From Trichoplax adhaerens (lineage: Eukaryota > Placozoa > Uniplacotomia > Trichoplacea > Trichoplacidae), in assembly GCF_000150275.1 (NCBI RefSeq), contig NW_002060944.1:3596474-3660473 (forward strand): a DNA stretch of 64,000 bases, given 5' to 3'. Of this stretch, positions 26,946 to 38,809 are shown piece after piece. The position numbers and the translations under genes are program-made. A model generated the notes under the pieces. It searched no databases. It was not told the DNA's origin and worked only from the letters and a program-made list of their open reading frames with translations. Within the stretch, counting starts at the first letter, position 1. Every line of letters starts with the position of its first letter.

Positions 26946-28074
26946 TTTTGCTTAGGTTTACGGGTACACGATTAAATACTTGATGATAGTAATTGCAAAT
27001 AGAACTATTATTCATTCATTTATAAATTTTCTTTTTATTGACTGCTTCCTTTGAATAATACATTTGTACAACTATACTACCGATTAGCCGTTAATAGCTA
27101 TACTGAAATAACTAAAAAGACTTATTTATTGAATTCATTCATTTAATTTTCACTTGCTGGCTTAAAATAACAATGCAATTTCAACTAGACTGTTAGTTCT
27201 ATTTTGTCATTAATAATACTGTTCCCTGTGCACCTTGATTGTTTCCACATCATGATCACCTTCTTATTAATCTACTTGATATAAGTTGAAGTATTACATC
27301 TTCATTTTCTTTGATTCCAATATACAGCAATACAAGGTAACAGCTAGATCATTAAGCCCATTTTTTTCATAATTACGATATTAAATAATACTTGTTTATT
27401 ATTCCCTTTTTTTGCTGTCGATAATGACTAAGTTTCATCATAAACAAGCTTTTAGTGAAATTTAATTCAAACTTATATCCTATCTGCATGATATAATTTT
27501 GAACTCTGATCTACACTTACTTTTTCTAATTTCCTGGTTGATGTCTTGGATGAATGTTAGAAGAAAATCTAATTTAAAATATGATTTCTTTCTCTACTAC
27601 CATATAAAGATGATCGTTTCTATTTCTTCTACAGATACGTGAAATAAATATCATTGCTTTAACGGTTACGCAGTACTATATAATTGCTTTTATTTCGACA
27701 TTCGTCACTTTCTTATTCTTCACCAAGATGGAATATGCTTCCTTATCCATTCTTTATCATTACTTGTAAAAAGGAATATGAAGCACATTCCATCTTATTC
27801 AACATAGCTAGACGATAAACTATTATTTTTTTGACATTGTTGACGTTTAATTATTTCGGGAAGGAAAATGAAGTAATATTATCTATTCCTTCACGCAAAT
27901 CTGTAATACAATTTCAGGTATTTTATTTATATCTATCATCAAATGACATAATTAAAGTATTGTATAAAAATTGGCCGTAATTGAAAAATGACAATGAGTC
28001 AATTCTTTTAATTACTAATTTATACTAACCATTTAAAGGGATTTCGTAGAGAGTCTTAGCATCCAACATCTGGG

Positions 28075-28450
28075 TATATCGTTATTTTGACCGTGTCTTA
28101 CTTTTATTTTTTACTTTTATTGTGATCTGTAGATGTGTATTTACATTTTCTCGCTATACTTGATACTATCTAATTACCTCTGTACTCATCTATTTTATAA
28201 GGTATAGATAAGTCGTTTTATTTTGACGGGTCTTCTATTTTTTTGCTTTATTGTAGTATTTTAACATGTAGTTACATTTCATTACTGTATTTGATACTAT
28301 TCAATTACTTGTATATCTTGTAAGGTATAGATATTTCGCTTTATTTTGATGATGTTTTCCATTTTCCATTTTTATATTACAGTAATATATATTATTTTCT
28401 ATCGCTGTGTTTGATACTTTTCAATACTCATGTACTCGCATATCTTGTTC
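28075..28450. repeat. Tandem repeat, about 120-130 bp x 3
   Basis: Each copy carries TTTATTTTGA(C/T), a T-rich run with TTTTATT, a TACATTT(T/C) block, CGCT(A/G)T(A/G)(C/T)TTGATACT (at about 28,161, 28,292 and 28,412) and an AAGGTATAGATA-like block. Confidence 0.75.
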
Positions 28451-30408
28451 GTATTGACATCATCATCCTATCGATGGCTTGCTTATACGCAGAAGTAACA
28501 GATAAAATATCCTGTATGAAGTATTATTGCAGTCTTTTCAGTTTGTTCTTTTACTATCATTCCGACAATAACTACTAGACGTTGGCTCAATTATTGTTTT
28601 TTAATGGAGATTTACATTTTATAGTTACCCTTACTAGATATTATCTTATTACTAGGGTATAACGACCTTTAGAATCTATTGCCTTATCAATGATTTTACT
28701 ATGCTTAATACAAGGGACAGTCAAAAGAAAATCTTGTGCTAGTATTGTTTCAGTTTCATTTCCGAAAACTATTACTCTAACTATATCAATTTAGCTCGTG
28801 GATATACATTATTGTAACAATTGTTAAAGATGTCTCTATCGAACGGTACATTGCTTTTTTTAATGCGACTTAACGATATAGTATACTATCCCACCACCTT
28901 CAGATTTATTCGTAGTGGCGGTTGCTATATCATTTTACTTCCAAGGCTAGTTATGATAAGCATAGGCATAGTTTTGCCGTTATAGAAGAAGACGCTATTG
29001 TTAATTCGTAATGAATATTTTCTAAACTCATCTTGAATTTACAACTGTAGTCATCGTTCTTTTATACTAGTATTTGCTAGATAGTCTGCCCTTACCTAGA
29101 GTTTAAATATGAAAATGGATGTAGCCTTTAAATTATTGCTTAATATAAGCAAATTTTATATTCTTTTGTATGGCTCATATTGTATGTAGACGATTAATTG
29201 ATTTAAAACTGTTATATAGTACGTTTATGATTGGTTTCCTTCAAAGTTATTTTCTATTAATGACGGGAAGAGTCCATTTTTCTACTTGGATAGTAATTAC
29301 TTGTAATTGAATTCGGTCTGATTGCTTCGTGGCTGCAGTTCTAAGCAGCCTACAATGTATATGTACGCGTATATATATATTTAAATGGATATATAGTTCT
29401 TGACCTTTAATATTTATCATCTGGTAACTTTATACAAATTAAAAAGGTTATGTTTTCGCCTAATAACCTCTAAGCATCATCTTATTCGTCTACTCAAATG
29501 AAGATAGTGTTGTACAATGCCAAGCACTGATTTATTTTATAATTACCCATCTAGGAATCTTTTCTATGTTTTGTCTAAATATTAACAGCCTCACCTGTTT
29601 ATTAAAGATATTTCTTATAAAATGTTTACTATTTTCTCTACATATTAGTTGTTTCTGAATCAAGCTATTTAAATACCACAATATTTTGTACTGTAACTAA
29701 CGGTGCTATCATGATTATGATTAGCATTGGTCTAAAATTAATAACATTAATGAGACAGTATCGACAGAATTGATACAATCCATCCTGTCAATTAATCAAT
29801 TTCTTTGAAAGATTTGTCGTAACAGGGTTTGAATATCAATTCTAACCATATTCAACTTTGTTAATCGTGATTCTGTTAAAATAGACGCTTAGCTAGAAAC
29901 GATGAAAAAATATTCGGCTATCGTTTTTAATTGACCAAACTTACTATCCCGATGATTATTTACGTATTGTGTGAAGGACTGGACGATCTACGTCGACAAG
30001 AATTGTATTTTGAAATTGTAATATCCGTTTTGATTATTTGGTATCCTAGTATATAGCTCAATATTGTATTATGAGTGGCCCTGTTTGTCAAAATAATTAT
30101 TTATACAAAGTGATCAATGCATCAGAGCTTTAACTCAAATTTACGATATCCTTGACAAATTGCATGTAACATAGTAAGAGATATCTTCTTATTTACCGGA
30201 AAAGTTCAAGCTAATTTGAAAACAACGACTTTCGACAATTTCATTGCATAAATAAATAACTCTCTAGCTATTATCTTAAATGTGTCTATTTACAACAAAT
30301 ACCTGCAATAGATTAGAAATAGACACAAAGCTATCATGAATAAACTTTTCAAGCGAATTTATTTAATTAGCAATCTCTATTTTAAATACCAAAAACTTTT
30401 AGATATCC

Positions 30409-30974
30409 ATGACGGTTGAAGGTTCCAAGGATAATCCTGATCATAACCATTTATACCGTGTAGAAGATGGAGAGACCCAGGTTAATGCCAACTACTGGTC
30501 TCGCTAATGAATAGAAAGGAATGACTATATTATTAATTGTATAATAATTTTACGGTGACATTGTCTATAGTTGTAAAAATGATTTACTCTCGTTGAGTGT
30601 TCAGATAGCGTACCGTACTTCGCAGAAAAGGTTTTTAAAAAAATCATTAAGTGATGTTGAATTAGTACAATACATAAGCAAATGTTCATACATTTGATAC
30701 TGGTTTCTACATATTAGATTAAGTAGAAGTAATTAATCTAGATGAAGCTGTGCGTATAAATTATAACTATTTTAGTGCGTGAGCTGGTATAGTCTCGTGT
30801 ATGCACGGTTTGTATCTACTTATTTAAGATTAAAGTTATAGCTGCTGAGCTAGATACAAATAAAATTCCAATTTTATCTGTTATAGTCATATCAAGCTGG
30901 TTGTAGTAGTCCAATCCATTTGGAAGAACCAGAAAGTCAAACCCGCTGGTATTTTAAATATTTCCTAGGAAAGG
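30409..30974 (+). other. GARNL3: GARNL3-like gene: N-terminal exons
   Basis: Exon 30,409-30,480 encodes MTVEGS... ending LYRVEDGETQ, which resembles the FRVENG segment before the GAP domain in vertebrate GARNL3. Exon 30,907-30,974 encodes HLEEPESQTRWYFKYFLGKG, nearly identical to the family's HLENPE..TRWYFKYFLG entry to the domain. The phases of these two exons do not join directly (0 against 2). A 32-base segment at 30,776-30,807, flanked by TTTTAG and GTTTGT, would join them in frame, but its residues are not clearly conserved and it is tentative. Confidence 0.75.
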
Positions 30975-33900
30975 GTAAATAAAAAAACAGTCTTGTTGTA
31001 ATATTAAAATTCTACTAATAAGAATGAATATTTTGTTACTACATTTGGCTCAATACTAATTTGTATCAAAGCCATTAAAGCAAAAAACACCAGCGGGGTT
31101 TATACTTATTACAAAATAATCCAACTTTTTAATATTGAAGCTTGGTCTTCATTACCAGTACATATTTCTCTCTGTCAAGATGATTGCGTTCTATTAATTT
31201 GCATTCATGTTAATTTGTCCGGGATATGTACGGTTATATTTATTTTCGGCAATATACAAGATGTCAGTTAATTTTCGATACTCATTAATAGATAATCATT
31301 AAAAAACCAACTCTGATTATGGCTGTCAAATTAGTGGTCTCTTTGCTATCTATTCTAACCAGTTTTATTATGTAATGCTACTACAATTAACTTCTCAATT
31401 TTGCTTACTAACGTTATTTTATAGAATTTATTTTTACGATACCAATCCAATATTACTGTATATTAATGCAATCGTCTCTTTGCTGTCTAATATAATCAGT
31501 TTTATACGTTATTGGAATTTATTTCTCTTTTCTTACTATTGAAGTTATATAAAATTCAACTTATTGTGCTAAATCTTAGATATGTTTATGTAATAAGTAT
31601 TCTGCTATCCACTATAAGTAGTTTATTAAGTATTATTATCGGAACTTAATTCTCATTTTTTATCGGTGAAATTATATGAAGTTTTAATTTTACCATCCCA
31701 ATTCCAATGCTATTTTACATTTACACTAATTAAAGCTGAATTACGGCTAGTATGCTATTTGAATCTAAAAAAAATTATTCTAAGTACGTATAAGAATTGA
31801 TAAACCGAGTGGCTTACTTCTTCTGAATCTGTTGATACTGCGTCTCAAATGTATAATGTAGATGTACTCTGCACTTATGCTGCAGCCTTCATAAAAATTA
31901 TACTTGAATATTAGAAGATATTCTGAATGATAAATCTCTCATTAATTTTATATGATACAACGAATAGTCCATCGCAATTACGTTGGCTTCGATAAAGAAA
32001 AGCAGCCATTCTTTGTATCAGTAGTAACTGAAACAGACAACTCTAATTTTACGCAATATCGAGCAATATTATGGCATAAAAAAGCAAGTTTTTTTACCAT
32101 TACTGCCAGAATTGAGCAAATTAATTTTAATAATATTACTTAATGGTTACTCCTATTTAAACAGGGATGCCAAAAATTATGCATACCTTGGAAACTAAAG
32201 AAAGATTTATCTATAAAAGGAATCTTACAGTATGATATAACTGTTAATAATATCACTAGATCACCGTAGTGATAGAAATTGGCTGCAAAGACCATTTCTA
32301 ACTGTCTTCATAACCCCAAAATATGCTTTCTCATGGTGTCTTCAATTCGATTTTGTAGGTTTTTTTCACTAAAAGATATTGATAAACCTCATCTTAAACA
32401 AATTCAAACGCCATCACTTCAAAAGGTAAAACTTGGACTATAACTAACGTTACCTGGAAAAGGATTACATTTACCGTAGCTCGAAATTCTTAATTACAAT
32501 TTTATTTTCTCTCGTAGCGATTACTGCAATTAGAAGAACAAGAGGTAAGAAAGGAAGACGTAAACAGGCTTTGAGCAATTAATATTAATAAAAGTTGTCG
32601 AAAAATGAACATATGAACTTTATATTGCCCTTCGTTCTATATTGTAACTATTTAGGGTGCAATTAAACACAAATTTGGAGTTATTTATGCTCGGTCAGGT
32701 CAAGTCCGCGACGATGAAATGTTAAGCAATGGTAAATTTTATTTATGTTTTAGTCTATACCTTGCGGTATATTAGTATCTGATGAGGTAAATGTATCCAT
32801 CGAAGCTGAGTTTCTATTTATGCCATCATGCTAATAAGCAATGTGAGGAAATTTGTTTTATATTATGCTCTTCCTAATATGTTAATACAGAAAGTGGAAG
32901 TGAAGGCTTCAATGCTTTTATCAATTTATTGGGTGATCAAATTCGATTACAGAACTGGAATAAATATCGAGGCGGTCTTGATGTCAAGCGTAAGTAAAAT
33001 TTTGCATGTACAGTGTTATATTAGGAATACATCCAGTAACATAATCAATTGATCATATGAGCGAACATTATAGACAATTGAAGCTGCTTTCTTACGGTAT
33101 TCTCTCTTATTGATCCTATCTTCGTGTATAGGCAATACAACTGGAGAAAATTCTTATTATACCGTTCATGAAGGAAGAGAAATTATGTTTCATGTTTCCA
33201 CTATGCTTCCGTATGAGCCGACAGATCGACAACAGGTAAGAGATTGGGCTAAGTTTTAACTTACTAGAACTTTCTAAATATGGTCAGGCTAACTATTAGT
33301 ACATCCTATTTCATGGCATCTTCACGTTTGGCATTTTATATTTTATAAAATGTTCACTTCAAGATTGAACGCAAGCGCCATATTGGTAATGATATTGTCG
33401 TCATCATCTTTCAAGATATTGATGGAGAGGAGAAACCTACATTTAAGCCAACTGGCATTAAATCCCATTTCACACGTATCCTATTTTGATTGCATTACAA
33501 TAGCTTTTGTACAATAATGAGTCACTTATAGAAATGTCTGGTAACCTTACCTCTAAATTTTGAAGCAAATGAAAGCTACCATTTGTATATCTACATAAGC
33601 AACATAGTAAATATCCTTAACTAGAGCGATTAATCTCCTAAAATAGATGTTTTCGCTTTGGTAACCCATAATAAAATCGACAACACTTACAAGTAAATTA
33701 TTCTTCATATCGATCTAATATCATAAAGCGACGAAATATAGACTAAACATCATCCTATAACTACGAATTTGTTAAAAATGAATATTTGGATTTGTATTCT
33801 ATAGAAATATACTTTCTTAAATATCGACGTTATGATTGATTTGTAGATTAGCTGTGTATTCTTATAATGCTGTACCATTATTCGGCCCACCATTGCATAA

Positions 33901-36900
33901 ACCACCCGTATTCTCCAATCACCAAGAATTTCGCGATTTTCTTCTTGTTAAATGTAAGCCTTTTGCGTATGCTTTGGCAAACTAAGATAACTGAAATGAA
34001 AAATAATAAATCAAAACCAATATTTATCATGAATTATGATGATATTACAGTCTAGGCAACTTAGTTTGTACATATTATCTCGTATTTTATGCTTGATATC
34101 AGAAATCTACTGCTAATTTTTTTAAAATTCGCATTTTTTCTATCATTTCAATATTATTATTGATTAGTAATTAACGGAGAGAAAGCATCGTATCATATCC
34201 CAGTCTTTGCTGATAAAAGAAGAAGAACACTTGAAGCTTTAATTCGAAACGTCTATGAGGATCTTGTTGTTCCAGAAGTGAGAAGTGTTTATATTGAAGA
34301 TTTGATCAATAACTAATTTAAACTGATGAACATAATTCGGATATAAATTCAGTCACTTACAGATCTTATTAATTAAAATCTATTTTTCAGCTATTGCACT
34401 CTCGATCATTCCTTCTATCTTCCTTTCCTGGCGCAGAAGCGAAAAGAAAACGTGAAGAATTTTTGGAATATGGTACTGCTCTTAAAATTGATGTCATTAA
34501 CGCAGGTAGTGCACCTATTGGGACGTCTAGCTCTCGTCCGAGAGATCGTCGACAGGTTTGTATTCGATTCTACATTCAATTACTACGGCATTAACTAACA
34601 TTTGCATCAATCTTTGATGACTTCTCATAATGAGAAAATATAGAAATATGGATTTTCTTTCATTTTTAATTATATCTTTTAGCCTTGGCTACCTCATCGT
34701 GTATGCTCTAATTTTCCACATTCTGTCATTTGTGGTGACAGTTGGGGTAAGTACAGCAGTTATTCTACCCATGCGAAAATTATCCAAATATTTCTTACGC
34801 ATAATGCAAATACGCACTAGCGATTGGTACTTATCTCAAACTACGAATCCATGTCTAATATTCCTTAACTTATAAATTCTAAGGTGATTCTTTGGTGGTT
34901 GCAACAGAAAAGGGTGTTTTTCTTGTAGAAGGTATATAAAGCTAAGGCATTTATGTTGGTAAAAATTTTAAGGAGTGTTTTAAACTAGGGATACTGTAGA
35001 CTTATGGTTCTGTGTTACTATTTTACGTAGTTACATATTTTTGCCTCTCGAAATGTTCTCTCTATTGAGATGCCGAAATAAAGTATTGCCTTTAATGATT
35101 GTACTATTTATGTATTGACGGGTGTTTATACCTGATAATGTTTTCATACAGTAACAGGCCAAGGTTGATATTTAGAGATTATATATTCTTAATATTAGCT
35201 TTCACTATTCGCAGTATTTTAAAATTCAATACATTAAATTTTATCTTGGATTACTACACAGATTGATATGTTTGAGGTTTAATACCCTTAATATTAGCTA
35301 TAACTATTCACATTATTTTAAATCGAATACGAACACTTACTATAGGTGATTATATAGATTGATATTTTAAGATTTAAGATTATTAACATTAGTTTCACTC
35401 TTTGTAGTACTTTAAAATTAATATCCTTAGTACTGTTTTTCACTATTTGTAGTATTTTAAAAATGGAACACAAAAAATTTATCTTAGATGATTACCCACT
35501 AATGTTTAAGACTTAACATCCTTAATATTGATTTCACTATTTGCAGTACAGTATATTAAAATCAAATATGAAAATTTTTTAGGTGATTACGCTTATCAAG
35601 AATTGATTGATTCTAGCGTAACGATTAATCAATTAAATACGGTGGAATCTCATCACATTCTACTCATGAGAGGGCATTGTAAAGGTAATCTATTTTAATT
35701 TATACTCTACGAGCGGGATTCATGAAATACTTCAGCCGATACTTTTCTCTACAGTTCATTTGCTGATAGTTAGTTACTTTAGGTTATTTTTCTTAAATTA
35801 ATCGGGATTGAATAGAGCGATGAATTTGCAAAAAATCGATATAATGAGATCCATTCTGAAATTAACTTATGACTTGTTCAATAAGAATATCTATAATGGA
35901 TCGTGAAATATCGAAAAAACTACTAACCAAAATAGAAATTTTTATTACTTCTTTCTAATTCAAGTCACTAATATTTGATCTAATGCAGGAAAAGATACCC
36001 GGCAATACTTGTATATTGTTATGCTGAATGAATTCGTTGGAGACAAAACAAGCACAACGATAATTAAAGGAATTGATGTCATTAAGGATGGGCGATTAGA
36101 GATAACTCGCGGTAAGATTATAAAAAATATTTATGATTAGATCTAATATCATTAAATTGCATTGTACAAAATGGACCTTACATATCTGATAGGTAGACAA
36201 TAAGTAAGAATAAATCGAAAACGCATGGAATTCGCTTAGCTAACTTTTCCGTACATAACAGGTTGCCATTTATATGCAGTTAACCAAAGTAAAGATGGCG
36301 TTCTTAAAGTAGCTGTGGCAATCAAGGCACGTATAATCATATTAACGCTAAGTGGGTTAGATGAATTTGAACACAGGCTTCAAATATCGCCGCAAGACTT
36401 GATTGAACGATTTGTTAAATCTCAGGTATTTCTTGAGCACATTGCGTAAACTTAGCTACTACAACGAAAGAAATATTTTGATCAAGGGTTAAGTGCCGCC
36501 CTACATGAGATTTACTAAAATAAATTGATGTATTCTTGACCAATTATGCTCTGTTACATTAGAGTAGTATTGGCCTTTATTATTCTATGATGAAAAGGAA
36601 TATATTAAGTAATATAGTCTTAAAATATTGTTATATTTCGTACGGTAATCGATAAAGTAGTCTTATAACATAATGCACTCAAATGGTACTTTAGGTCTCC
36701 AATGCATTTAAAATCTATTATTTAGCAACGGTTAGCTTCTATAACGGCATACATTCCGTAGCTTTCGTTAATGAATAGTTGTACTCTATGCTATAAATAC
36801 TTAACTATTAGGTAAATTAGTCTCGAAGCAACTATCTTGAAGGCGATATTAATAAGTAGAGGAAAACACCTAAATCGGTATTGCTTAATCATTATTACTA

Positions 36901-38809
36901 TAAATAACGGTTGAAATTTCATACAGGATATTTCGCTCGGTCAAGAGCCGACGTTAATATCGGTGGCGAGTGGGCATCAACCCGAATCGGATCTAATTTG
37001 TGTTGGCTATAAAGAACATTTTGAAATTATCGAGGAATCAACTGGCGATATCAAAAAGGTCCATCGATTAGAGGCGTTCGGACAGGTAGCTATCTCTATA
37101 TGAATTCTATTTTAAAAGGCGAAATTGAGCAAACGTTGTAACTCTGATGAAAACCGTAATATTCAGATATTTTAAAACGTAAAAGAAACTATACATATTA
37201 TTAATATAGAAAAATTGAAATAATTTTGAAGATAATAACACAATTTATTGTAACATTAACCACAATTTCAATTCTTAATATTAGTTTGAAGAAGTCAAAT
37301 CTAAGAAACGTCATAAAAAGAAGGTAAGTACTGACAACTAAAGATAGATTTCTATTTCAATACTCGATTACATAGTAAGATCAATTTCAGAATTTTATTT
37401 CTTTTCTTGCCATTTCTCTGAATCTCGGTAACTTACTTGTAATTTTCTTAACATAGGCCATCAACTTAGTTAATCCGGTCAATGTTTATGATGAAGCTGG
37501 TAAGCCGGAAGTATTCCTGACTGGCAATCGTAAGTCGATGAAATAAAATAGTCATATCTATCGAATGCAATATAAACTTAGTAGTGTAAATGTTAATTTA
37601 ATTTGTCATCGAATTGTGCTACCGTTGTAAATTCTTAACCTTTTAACATATTATTTGCTCTTATTTTTTGATAATTTAGATGTTTCTTTCCTCCTTGGAC
37701 TTGGTCTAGAAGTTTCATATATCAGCAGTTACTACTGGAATCATCCACCACTTTATATCGGTAAAGTAGCTAGCTTGTCAGTCAATGCACAGGAAAGATT
37801 TAGATCGTTCTGTTAAATTAAGCCAGATTTAATAGATTAGTGCCATCTTTGACTGATTACTAGTTAATATTATAAATTGTTACATTTCAGTTTGTGCTTA
37901 TCCATATTTGTTGGGATTTGCATTAAATTATATCGAAATCAGATTGGTCGTTAATGGATGCTTGGTTCAAGCTATTACATTTCCAGAAATTCAGTTTATT
38001 ACATCCAAGGTAATATCTGACTGCTGCGTTATTCGTTCACTAATTTAAGAGATGTCATCATCTTTTACTGTCGTTGTGGAAAGAATTTCTATAGCTTTAA
38101 ATGAATAATGATTGTGATAATTAAGTAGACTATTCTTGTCATTATTCATCTCAAAGTCAATGTAAACTAGCTAGCAAATTGAAGCAGTTTAGCATATAAT
38201 TCATTTTTAATTCATCGATCCATGATGCTGCTATAAATCTAAATTTGTATTAAGGAAAATATAACTGTAACAGAAACTAACACTACGAGCCCACTGCTTA
38301 TAAATTTAGATTGCAGTAGATGCTTTTATATAATGAACGGATTGTAATGTTTTACTGCCTAATTCCTGTAGTTTGACATCTATTTCGCAACACAACCAAC
38401 ACGATCAGCTTCTATTGGTTCGAATAGCTCTCAAGGCGTAGTAACACAACGATTAAATTCGTGTGCCTTATATAAAATACCAATAATGTCGCTATTAGGT
38501 AATGTCAATCAATCATTTCAGTAGCTTAAATAACTTTAAAATTTTAATAGGCAAGGTTATGAAATATAACGTCTGCAATTTCTATATGCTAAGTTGAATT
38601 ATTTCGAAATATTAGGTGATGAACTGTACATGTCGAGAATTAAATCGACTGTAACGGCAGCAGGTATAAATAATTCAGCAATGCGTCCTGGTCGATTTAA
38701 TTCTACTTCTAAAGGTGGACCATTTAAACGCTGTGAATCCAATCTCGTTGAATCAACTAAAGGAGTTCCACGTAGTATTATGAGAGCTCAGTTGCATCGA
38801 ATTGTATGA
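30409..38809 (+). CDS. GARNL3: GARNL3-like Rap/Ran-GAP and CNH domain protein, about 27 exons
   Basis: This gene belongs to the GARNL3 family: a predicted GTPase-activating protein for Rap-type small GTPases followed by a citron homology (CNH) domain. I assembled it from splice signals, reading phase and remembered similarity to vertebrate GARNL3. Exons: 30409-30480, 30776-30807 (tentative), 30907-30974, 31968-32083, 32165-32229, 32359-32425, 32518-32544, 32656-32731, 32891-32989, 33132-33235, 33364-33475, 33532-33584 (tentative), 33847 or 33852-33953, 34168-34277, 34391-34555, 34683-34746, 34884-34931, 35583-35684, 35989-36111, 36262-36425, 36927-37085, 37285-37323, 37457-37529, 37680-37760, 37891-38009, 38372-38498, 38616-38809. 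Phases agree at every junction except around the tentative exon at 33.5 kb. The product is about 840-860 residues; vertebrate forms are about 1,000. The ATG is the first in its exon, but an acceptor-like TTTTAG just upstream (30,397-30,402) leaves room for an earlier exon. The stop is TGA at 38,807. Confidence 0.9.
31325..31700. repeat. Intronic tandem repeat, about 130 bp x 3
   Basis: Within the 993-base intron before the exon at 31,968, the block TCTTTGCT(A/G)TCTA near 31,338 recurs at 31,472 and, diverged, near 31,598. In each copy it is followed by an AGTTTTAT block, an ACTTCTCATTTT-like block and a TTATA(T)GAA block. Confidence 0.65.
32084..32164 (+). other. GARNL3: Probable GC-AG intron
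   Basis: The exon ending ...ILWHKK (AAAAAA) is followed by GCAAGT, the typical donor of minor GC-AG introns. The next exon begins GGATGC after TTAAACAG and continues GCQKLCIPW, as in the family (K-x-G-x-Q-K-x-C-x-P). The only nearby GT (32,088) would put the next exon out of frame with that homology. Confidence 0.75.
32518..32544 (+). other. GARNL3: 27-base microexon (RLLQLEEQE)
   Basis: It is flanked by CTCGTAG and GTAAGA and is phase 0 at both ends. It encodes nine residues matching the D-L-L-V-L-E-E-Q-E segment of vertebrate GARNL3. Skipping it would keep the frame, so it could be alternatively spliced. Confidence 0.85.
33476..33846 (+). other. GARNL3: Unresolved junction of the GARNL3-like gene
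   Basis: The exon ending 33,475 stops in phase 1. The exon best starting at 33,847 needs a phase-2 partner. The family has about 15 residues here. A candidate exon at 33,532-33,584 (TTATAG acceptor, GTATAT donor) encodes ...FEANESYH, similar to QQNDSYR, but its left phase does not fit. Alternatively, the acceptor ending at 33,851 (GATTAG) joins directly in frame and leaves out about 14 residues. Either an extra exon, a one-base sequence error or lineage loss would explain it. Confidence 0.5.
34391..34555 (+). other. GARNL3: Linker exon between GAP and CNH domains
   Basis: A 165-base exon in phase 0 at both ends, flanked by a TATTTTTCAG acceptor and a GTTTGT donor. It encodes a basic, Ser-rich linker with RSF near the start (like NRRSFSD in vertebrates), then AKRKREEFLEYGTALKI (like the RQAEFVRIGQALKLK segment), and a disordered Gly/Ser/Arg tail. 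It probably carries phosphorylation sites; no fold is expected. Confidence 0.85.
35180..35590. repeat. Intronic tandem repeat including the 3' splice site, about 107 bp x 4
   Basis: Copies share TTAATATTAG(C/T)TT(T)CACTATT(C/T)(G)CAGTA(T)TTTTAAAAT and end in an AGGTGATTA-like block (near 35,246, 35,345, 35,485 and 35,581). The last end block is the real acceptor and first bases of the exon at 35,583, so the duplicated unit spans the intron-exon border. Confidence 0.75.
37285..37323 (+). other. GARNL3: 39-base lysine-rich microexon
   Basis: It is flanked by AATATTAG and GTAAGT and is phase 0 on both sides. It encodes FEEVKSKKRHKKK. Because it can be skipped without changing the frame, it may be an optional cassette that adds a basic cluster to a loop of the CNH domain. 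Confidence 0.8.
38372..38809 (+). other. GARNL3: GARNL3-like gene: C-terminal exons and stop
   Basis: Exon 38,372-38,498 encodes FDIYFAT..., a Ser/Thr-rich stretch and LYKIPIMSLL, matching SDIYFTAT and NLYKIPLRNLVG of the vertebrate family. The last exon (38,616-38,809, acceptor ATATTAG) encodes a basic Ser/Thr-rich tail ending MRAQLHRIV, then TGA. The tail is much shorter than in vertebrates, which accounts for most of the length difference. Confidence 0.85.

Larger units (their letters stand above)
23031..30408. other. Gene-free AT-rich DNA upstream of the GARNL3-like gene
   Basis: No exon chain was found. The stretch holds tandem duplications at 24.0, 26.3-26.9 and 28.1 kb and a CpG-bearing fold-back at 24.8-25.0 kb, listed separately. 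The promoter and any 5' non-coding exon of the GARNL3-like gene should lie in its right part, but I see no diagnostic motif there. Confidence 0.55.
30907..34277 (+). other. GARNL3: Rap/Ran-GAP domain exons
   Basis: Eleven firm exons encode the Rap-GAP domain. Recognisable blocks in order: HRNYVGFDKEK, QYRAILWHK, KFGVIYARSGQVRDDEM, FINLLGD...YRGGLD, IMFHVSTMLPY, KRHIGNDIVVIIFQ, AVPLFGPPL, QEFRDFLLVKLINGEKA and KRRRTLEALIR. The asparagine of HIGND (codon 33,388-33,390, about residue 251) corresponds to the catalytic asparagine thumb of Rap1GAP, so the domain is expected to be active. The first exon pair joins as G|TC to give the Val before HRNYVG, which fixes the acceptor at 31,967. Confidence 0.92.
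34683..38009 (+). other. GARNL3: CNH (citron homology) domain exons
   Basis: Ten exons encode a beta-propeller-like CNH domain. Conserved blocks: CSNFPHSVICGDSWG, LVVATEKGVFLVEG, GKDTRQYLYIVML, GCHLYAVNQ, VAVAIKARIIILTL, SDLICVGYKEHFEIIEESTG, NVYDEAGKPEVFL, VSYISSYYW and VCAYPYLLGFALNYIEIRLVVNG. In vertebrate proteins CNH domains mediate protein or small-GTPase contacts, so it probably places the GAP. The phase-0 exon at 37,285-37,323 adds a lysine-rich stretch that I do not recall in vertebrate GARNL3. Confidence 0.88.

Noticed and set aside
26340-28450. CRISPR-like regularly spaced repeats
   Set aside because: The copies are directly adjacent, diverged along their whole length and without unique spacers, in eukaryotic DNA. 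They are ordinary tandem repeats.
34630-34875. 81-codon frame inside the GARNL3-like gene
   Set aside because: It overlaps the CNH exon at 34,683-34,746 in another frame, and the exon frame matches the family.
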